NCBI GenBank assembly: GCA_025330725.1
Contig: JAIWND010000005.1
Coordinates: 930,001 to 994,000 of the forward strand
DNA from: Chlamydoabsidia padenii
Lineage: Eukaryota > Mucoromycota > Mucoromycetes > Mucorales > Cunninghamellaceae
Direction of reading: 5' to 3'
DNA length: 64,000 nt
Below, one piece after another: positions 59,835 to 64,000 of the stretch; position 1 is the stretch's first letter, and each line of letters starts with the position of its first letter. The position numbers and the translations under genes were made by a program. The notes below the pieces were generated by a model, which searched no databases, had not been told where the DNA came from, and worked only from the letters and a program-made list of their open reading frames with translations.

Positions 59835-60538
59835 TGGACAAGATGGACCTGATTGGACATGTTGTAATACTGTTGTTGTCGTTGTTGTTTTAAGTGATAG
59901 ATAATCTTTTAGCGATGTTTATTATTATTGTTTATTGTTGTTGTTTTATATATCCCCCATACTTTCGTTTAGTTTACCTAGTTGTAATTGTCATCTCTTT
60001 TTATTGTAATAAAGTTATGCATAATGGTCTACACTTTTGAACATGGGGTCAACATGTTATATATATGAACTTGGATTAATTGTGAATGGTCCTTGTATTG
60101 ATGTCAACTACTCCGTTAGGGTTGTCATAGTATCTTTTGCTTGATTCCTACCTACATGGGGTCTGTTCACGTCTTTTGGTGCGGCTCCAAGTTACGTTAT
60201 TCAGATCCCGCTAACGGAGATTGTTCCTGTCAAACCGAACTCTTCCTTTCATTCTCTCTAATTCATCACCCTCTCCAATTGTCATTCACTAAAACAATAT
60301 GGATGAAAAGATGACTGTTACAAAGTGAGTAATATTATGTTGAAGCTGCAAGTTGTTTGTGCCTTGGTAAAGGGGTCATTAGGGGAAATCTAACTCTCTT
60401 GATTATTCCTGATTTTCGAACGCCGACACTCGCCGTCAATTTATCCCAAGAAATCTTTGTATCTCATTATTTCTCTTCTCTTCCTTTTGTCTCTCACAAT
60501 TGTATACCTTTTTTTTTTTTTTTTTTTTTTACTAAACA
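59835..60538. other. Intergenic region and BET3 5' leader
   Basis: 3' flank of the carrier with TTG repeats, then a recurring word at 60202. A short upstream frame MDEKMTVTK-stop (60299-60328) and a T22 run (60509-60530) come just before BET3. Confidence 0.5.
60202..60210 (+). promoter_or_regulatory. Recurring word, variant CAGATCCCG
   Basis: 329 bp upstream of the BET3 start and 89 bp upstream of the short upstream frame. Confidence 0.4.
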
Positions 60539-61260
60539 ATGACAACACCTTTATCAAAACAATATAAAGCTCTTGGTGATGATGTTTGGAAGAACAAGGT
60601 CGAAAAGATTGTAAGTTGAAACAAAAGAACATTATTGGATATATGATTAATGATGTACCTTCACTTTTATATACATTTATATATATACTAGAATGCTGAA
60701 CTATTTACTTTAACCTATGGCTCGATGCTAATACAATTGGTGAAAGATTATGAAGACTATAATGAAGTAAACAAGCAACTGGAAAAAATGTAAGTGATAT
60801 AATGTGATGATATAAAACGAAACACATGACTAACTCATTCTCTCTTTGTAGGGGATACAACATTGGACAACGATTGATTGAAGACTTTTTAGCTAGATCA
60901 GGTATATCAAGATGCTCAGACTTGCGGGAAACAGCCGAAGCGATTGCCAAGGTGGGCTTCAAACTCTTTTTAAATATCTCTCCCAACGTAACCAATTGGT
61001 CCCCCGATTTTAAAGAATTCTCGCTGGTGTTTGACGAAAATCCTTTGGCAGATTATGTGGAACTACCGGTTGAAGCATTGGAAGGTGGATTATGGTATTC
61101 GAACATTTATTGTGGTGTCCTACGTGGTGCTTTGGAAATGGTGCAAATGCAGGTGGATACAAACTTTGTCAGTGATACTCTACGTGGCGACGATACTACC
61201 GAACTCCGTGTCAAGTTGGTGCGATATCTTGAAGAAGAAGTCCCTGTGGGTGAAGACTAG
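60539..61260 (+). CDS. BET3: TRAPP complex subunit Bet3
   Basis: Core subunit of the TRAPP tethering complexes in ER-to-Golgi traffic. Three exons (60539-60610, 60692-60789, 60852-61260) give 192 residues, the family length. Recognisable blocks: [60 protein letters not shown] and [20 protein letters not shown]. The palmitoylated cysteine of the family is expected early in the second helix; here the equivalent region (LTYGSML) has no Cys, so that modification may be absent, though I aligned by eye only. Confidence 0.95.
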
Positions 61261-61450
61261 TCCTTGTAGTATTTATAATAGTATAGTTGGTGGTCTAGCT
61301 TTTAGATATTGCTTTATTATCACATCTTCTACCCCTCCCCCCTTTGTATCAAATACCACTATAGTATTAACCTGTTTATAATAAACTACTTTTTATTGAT
61401 TTTACTCAACTATGACCCATTCGATCCCTTTTTTGGACCCTTCACATATT

Positions 61451-61459
61451 TAAATCCCG
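61451..61459 (+). promoter_or_regulatory. Recurring promoter word, TAAATCCCG
   Basis: 61 bp upstream of the RPS6 start, followed by a C/T-rich leader. Confidence 0.5.
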
Positions 61460-61519
61460 ATAAATCTTCACTTCATTATTTCGTCTTTTTCTTCCTCTTC
61501 TTTCTTTCTTTTACCCATT

Positions 61520-62644
61520 ATGAAGGTAAAAACTTGGAATGAATCAAATCAATGGCGTACAATGAATCGACAGGGCACATTTTGGTAAACGATGAACAGC
61601 TACAATACGAATGGACGATTGAATGGATATGGATGGATGGATGGATGGACACGGATACTGACAAGGATATGCAACCAATTCGAACGAATGAAACGATCAA
61701 CATTACACCCACTTTTTTTTTTTTTTTTGCACCAAAATGTGACTCTATCGACCTGTTGTACCGCCAATACGATTACTTGTCAACTGTTATTCATTTCTCT
61801 TCATCTTTTTTATATGTATATAGTTGAACATTGCCAATCCAGCTACGGGCTGTCAAAAATTGATTGAAATCGATGATGAACGTCGTCTGTAAGTCAAGGA
61901 AAAAAATAAAAAGTGGGGTGGGGAAAATGACAATAGGAGTAACTGTGTGGATAACTTTACTCACCTCTTACCTTCCTCTTAATGCATAGTCGTGGATTCT
62001 ATGACAAGCGCATGTCTCAAGAAGTACCTGGTGATGCTCTCGGTGATGAATTCAAGGGCTACGTCTTCCGTATCTCTGGTGGTAACGACAAACAAGGTTT
62101 CCCCATGAAGCAAGGTGTGCTTTTGCCTCACCGTGTGCGTTTGTTGCTCTCCAAGGGCCACAGCTGCTACCGTCCTCGTCGTACTGGTGAACGCAAGAGA
62201 AAGTCCGTCCGTGGTTGTATCGTGTCCTCTGATCTGGCCGTGCTCTCTTTGGTGGTGGTCAAGCAAGGTGAACAAGATATCCCCGGTTTAACTGACATTG
62301 CCGTGCCCAAGCGTCTCGGTCCCAAGCGTGCCTCCAAGATCCGCAAATTCTTCAACTTGTCTTATGCTGATGATGTCCGCAAGTATGTGATCCGTCGTGA
62401 AGTCCAACCCAAGAACCCTGAAAAGAAGCCCTACACCAAGGCTCCCAAGATTCAACGTTTGGTCACTCCTGCTACTCTCCAACGCAAGCGTCACCGGGTT
62501 GCCATCAAGCGCAGACGTGCCGAAGCCTCCAAGGAAGCCGAAGCCGAATACAAGCAATTGTTGGCCAAGCGTGTCAAGGAAACCAAGGACAAGAAGATGG
62601 AACGTCGTCGTACTTCTTCCATGCAAAAATCTACCTCTGCTTGA
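61520..62644 (+). CDS. RPS6: 40S ribosomal protein S6 (eS6)
   Basis: Small-subunit protein and classic target of growth-controlled phosphorylation. Three exons: a 6-nt coding exon ATGAAG (61520-61525), 61824-61888, and 61990-62644; total 241 residues. The start [20 protein letters not shown] is exactly the family's. The body is complete ([40 protein letters not shown]). The C-terminal phosphorylation region is [15 protein letters not shown], keeping the RRRTSS kinase site. Codon use is strongly biased to C-ending codons relative to neighbours, as expected for high expression. The first intron is the longest in this gene (298 nt). Confidence 0.98.
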
Positions 62645-62883
62645 AAAACACACACAACCCCTTCCCACCCCTTCTCCTAGTGATTAGTTACTATTGTAGT
62701 TTGTAGTTATTACCTTCCCCCTTCACATCCATATCCTTCTATTTATAATTAAAAAAAAAAACTTTTATCATCATCATCTATCATGTATACAATCATTAAT
62801 GGTTTTATTTGTTTGATAAACAATGATTTTTATTATATATAGTTTAATGGTGGATCAACAACATATCTAAAAAACTAGGTCGT

Positions 62884-63421
62884 TTATTGGGCGGTCAAGA
62901 TGTCAGAGTCACCAGCGTCAGTGATGGAGAGGACACTGGTACGGAAGAGCTTACCACAAGCGGTACCGAGATCGATGTTGTCTATAACGCAAAAAAAGTG
63001 GCATTAGTACCAAGCCCCGATCATCCTAATGTTATATATGAATATACTTACTGCCGTTGTAATGGTGGACACCGGTCTTGGACAACATAGCGTAGTATTC
63101 GATTTCAGACTTGCGGAGGGGAGGGCAGTTACCAGCAATGATGACCAACTTGGCTAATAAAAAAGAAAATATAAACAAGATTAGTAACAACAACTATGGA
63201 AGAATGATCTCTACCGAAGAGAATGCCTTTTTTTTATGGGGGTTGACATCTGTCCTCCTCCAAATATCAACAGGATTCGATTACTTACATTTGCCAAGAC
63301 GGAGAGACTTCAAGGTAGTCTTGTAACCGAGGGTGTATTTACCAGACTTGGTAACAAGTTGAAGACGAGAGTTGATGGATTCAGAGTTCTTCTTGGACTT
63401 CTTGTTGGTGATGGGAGCCAT
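62884..63421 (-). CDS. RPL30: 60S ribosomal protein L30 (eL30)
   Basis: Large-subunit protein. Three exons (63289-63421, 63052-63153, 62884-62981) give 110 residues: [60 protein letters not shown] and [20 protein letters not shown]. The body matches L30 fully. In yeast L30 represses splicing of its own RNA; I did not see a clear equivalent structure. Biased codons suggest high expression. It converges on RPS6 with 239 bp between stop codons. Confidence 0.97.
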
Positions 63422-63531
63422 TGGTCAAGATTGATTACTGGAAGTAAGGGAAAGAGAGAGAGGGAGAAAAAAAAAAAAAAAAAGGCCAAAGCACAACTTT
63501 ACGCCAACCGGAATCCCAAAAAAATTTTCGT

Positions 63532-63572
<41 letters not shown>

Positions 63573-63821
63573 CCACACCTACACCCATTCATGCATTCAA
63601 ATTCCGCATTCAAAAGAGCATAAATCCCACAGTTATAAAGAAAGTTCATTTTATTGATTGATAATAAAAAAAAAGGGGATGGAGGGGAAGAGTATGACAT
63701 AAATAAATAAAGGGGTACTATATATAATGGTGTTATAATTATAACACAGGATAAGATAAAATAAAAAGTGTGTTTATAAGGCTATTGAGATATAAAGCAA
63801 CATATACAACAGGTGTGATTA
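63422..63821. other. RPL30 upstream region and RAD6 3' flank
   Basis: An A18-20 run (about 63464-63483), an A37 run (63535-63571), and a recurring word at 63598. No gene seen. Confidence 0.55.
63598..63606 (+). promoter_or_regulatory. Recurring promoter word, CAAATTCCG
   Basis: 177 bp upstream of the RPL30 start; wider match ATTCAAATTCCGCATTC. Confidence 0.5.
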
Positions 63822-64000
63822 TTATTCCCAAGAGGATTCCACGATTTCACGTACCCGCCTGACATATTCTTTCCTGTTTTCACGATACAAGTTGGCAGCT
63901 TCAGCATTGGCAGGAGAGTTGGGATTAGGATCGTGCAATAAGGATTGGATACTGGTGAGAATGGCCGCCACATCATAAGTTGGACTCCATCGATTTTGCA
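63822..64000 (-). CDS. RAD6: Ubiquitin-conjugating enzyme Rad6/Ubc2 (C-terminal part)
   Basis: E2 enzyme for histone H2B and PCNA ubiquitination. Only the last exon portion is inside the window: [58 protein letters not shown]. This is the conserved C-terminal helical part just after the active-site region, and its wording is that of Rad6/UBE2A rather than other E2s. It ends at SSWE without the long acidic tail of budding yeast Rad6, as in fission yeast and animals. The catalytic cysteine lies beyond 64000. Confidence 0.95.
   Translation of the reverse strand, partial: QNRWSPTYDVAAILTSIQSLLHDPNPNSPANAEAANLYRENRKEYVRRVREIVESSWE

Noticed and set aside
1..64000. Transposon, viral or CRISPR content
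   Set aside because: No reverse transcriptase, transposase, integrase or capsid-like frame, no long terminal or inverted repeats, and no regularly spaced repeat array seen on either strand.

Overview
This is about 64 kb of an intron-dense fungal nuclear genome, most likely Mucoromycota (Mucorales-like). The signs are about 105 traceable short introns (mostly 50-100 nt, GTAAGT donors, yeast-like TACTAAC/CTAAT branch sites, long T runs before the acceptor), AT-rich intergenic DNA full of poly-A/T, and gene content typical of that group: a Cyr1-type adenylate cyclase, a UPF0658-like Golgi protein, an HSPA12-like HSP70, a GT49 glycosyltransferase and a periplasmic-binding-protein-like membrane protein. 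The species is inferred, not proven. I found no virus, transposon or CRISPR array.

Layout. 1-6690 (+): 3' part of fungal adenylate cyclase (RA, LRR, PP2C-like, class III cyclase). 7146-7849 (-): unknown protein. 8134-10803 (-): threonyl-tRNA synthetase. 11082-12945 (-): type II membrane glycosyltransferase (LARGE/GT49). 14095-14675 (+): Yippee. 15050-15482 (-): mitoribosomal mL53, divergent from an unknown gene at 15653-16581 (+). 16883-17133 (-): broken remnant of a methylcrotonyl-CoA carboxylase beta gene. 17987-18059 (-): tRNA-Lys(CUU). 18263-18913 (+): RBM48 (minor spliceosome). 19395-22046 (+): HSP70-like. 22878-24388 (+): HAL/SAT4-type kinase. 25365-26711 (+): AGFG-type ArfGAP. 26907-28378 (-): TFIIA large subunit. 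28921-32218 (-): Yme2. 33166-34704 (+): eIF3m. 35610-37362 (-): UPF0658-like membrane protein. 37744-39449 (-): type I membrane protein resembling a bacterial substrate-binding protein. 39868-42799 (-): WW-MyTH4-RhoGAP. 43244-43522 (-): possible small membrane protein. 44185-47659 (-): RRM-Pumilio protein. 48202-49642 (-): PKA regulatory subunit. 50114-52280 (-): YML020W-like hydrolase-fold protein. 53214-56493 (-): Cdc24. 57107-57899 (-): unknown membrane protein. 58196-59834 (+): mitochondrial carrier. 60539-61260 (+): Bet3. 61520-62644 (+): RPS6. 62884-63421 (-): RPL30. 63822-64000 (-): Rad6/Ubc2 C-terminus.

Functional links. The window holds both ends of the cAMP switch: adenylate cyclase and the PKA regulatory subunit. 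It also holds a Cdc42 GEF (Cdc24) and a RhoGAP, which act oppositely on Rho-family switches. Translation is represented by ThrRS, eIF3m, RPS6, RPL30, mL53 and tRNA-Lys. These are separate transcription units, not operons.

The most striking unexplained signal is a short recurring promoter word, consensus TTYAAATYCCGC. I found it at 21 intergenic sites on either strand, usually 60-250 bp upstream of a start codon, in front of most genes here regardless of function. Other notable items are four GC-AG introns, a 10-nt micro-exon, the carboxylase pseudogene and the substrate-binding-protein-like membrane protein. Exon boundaries were traced by eye; the ones given in detail keep the reading frame.
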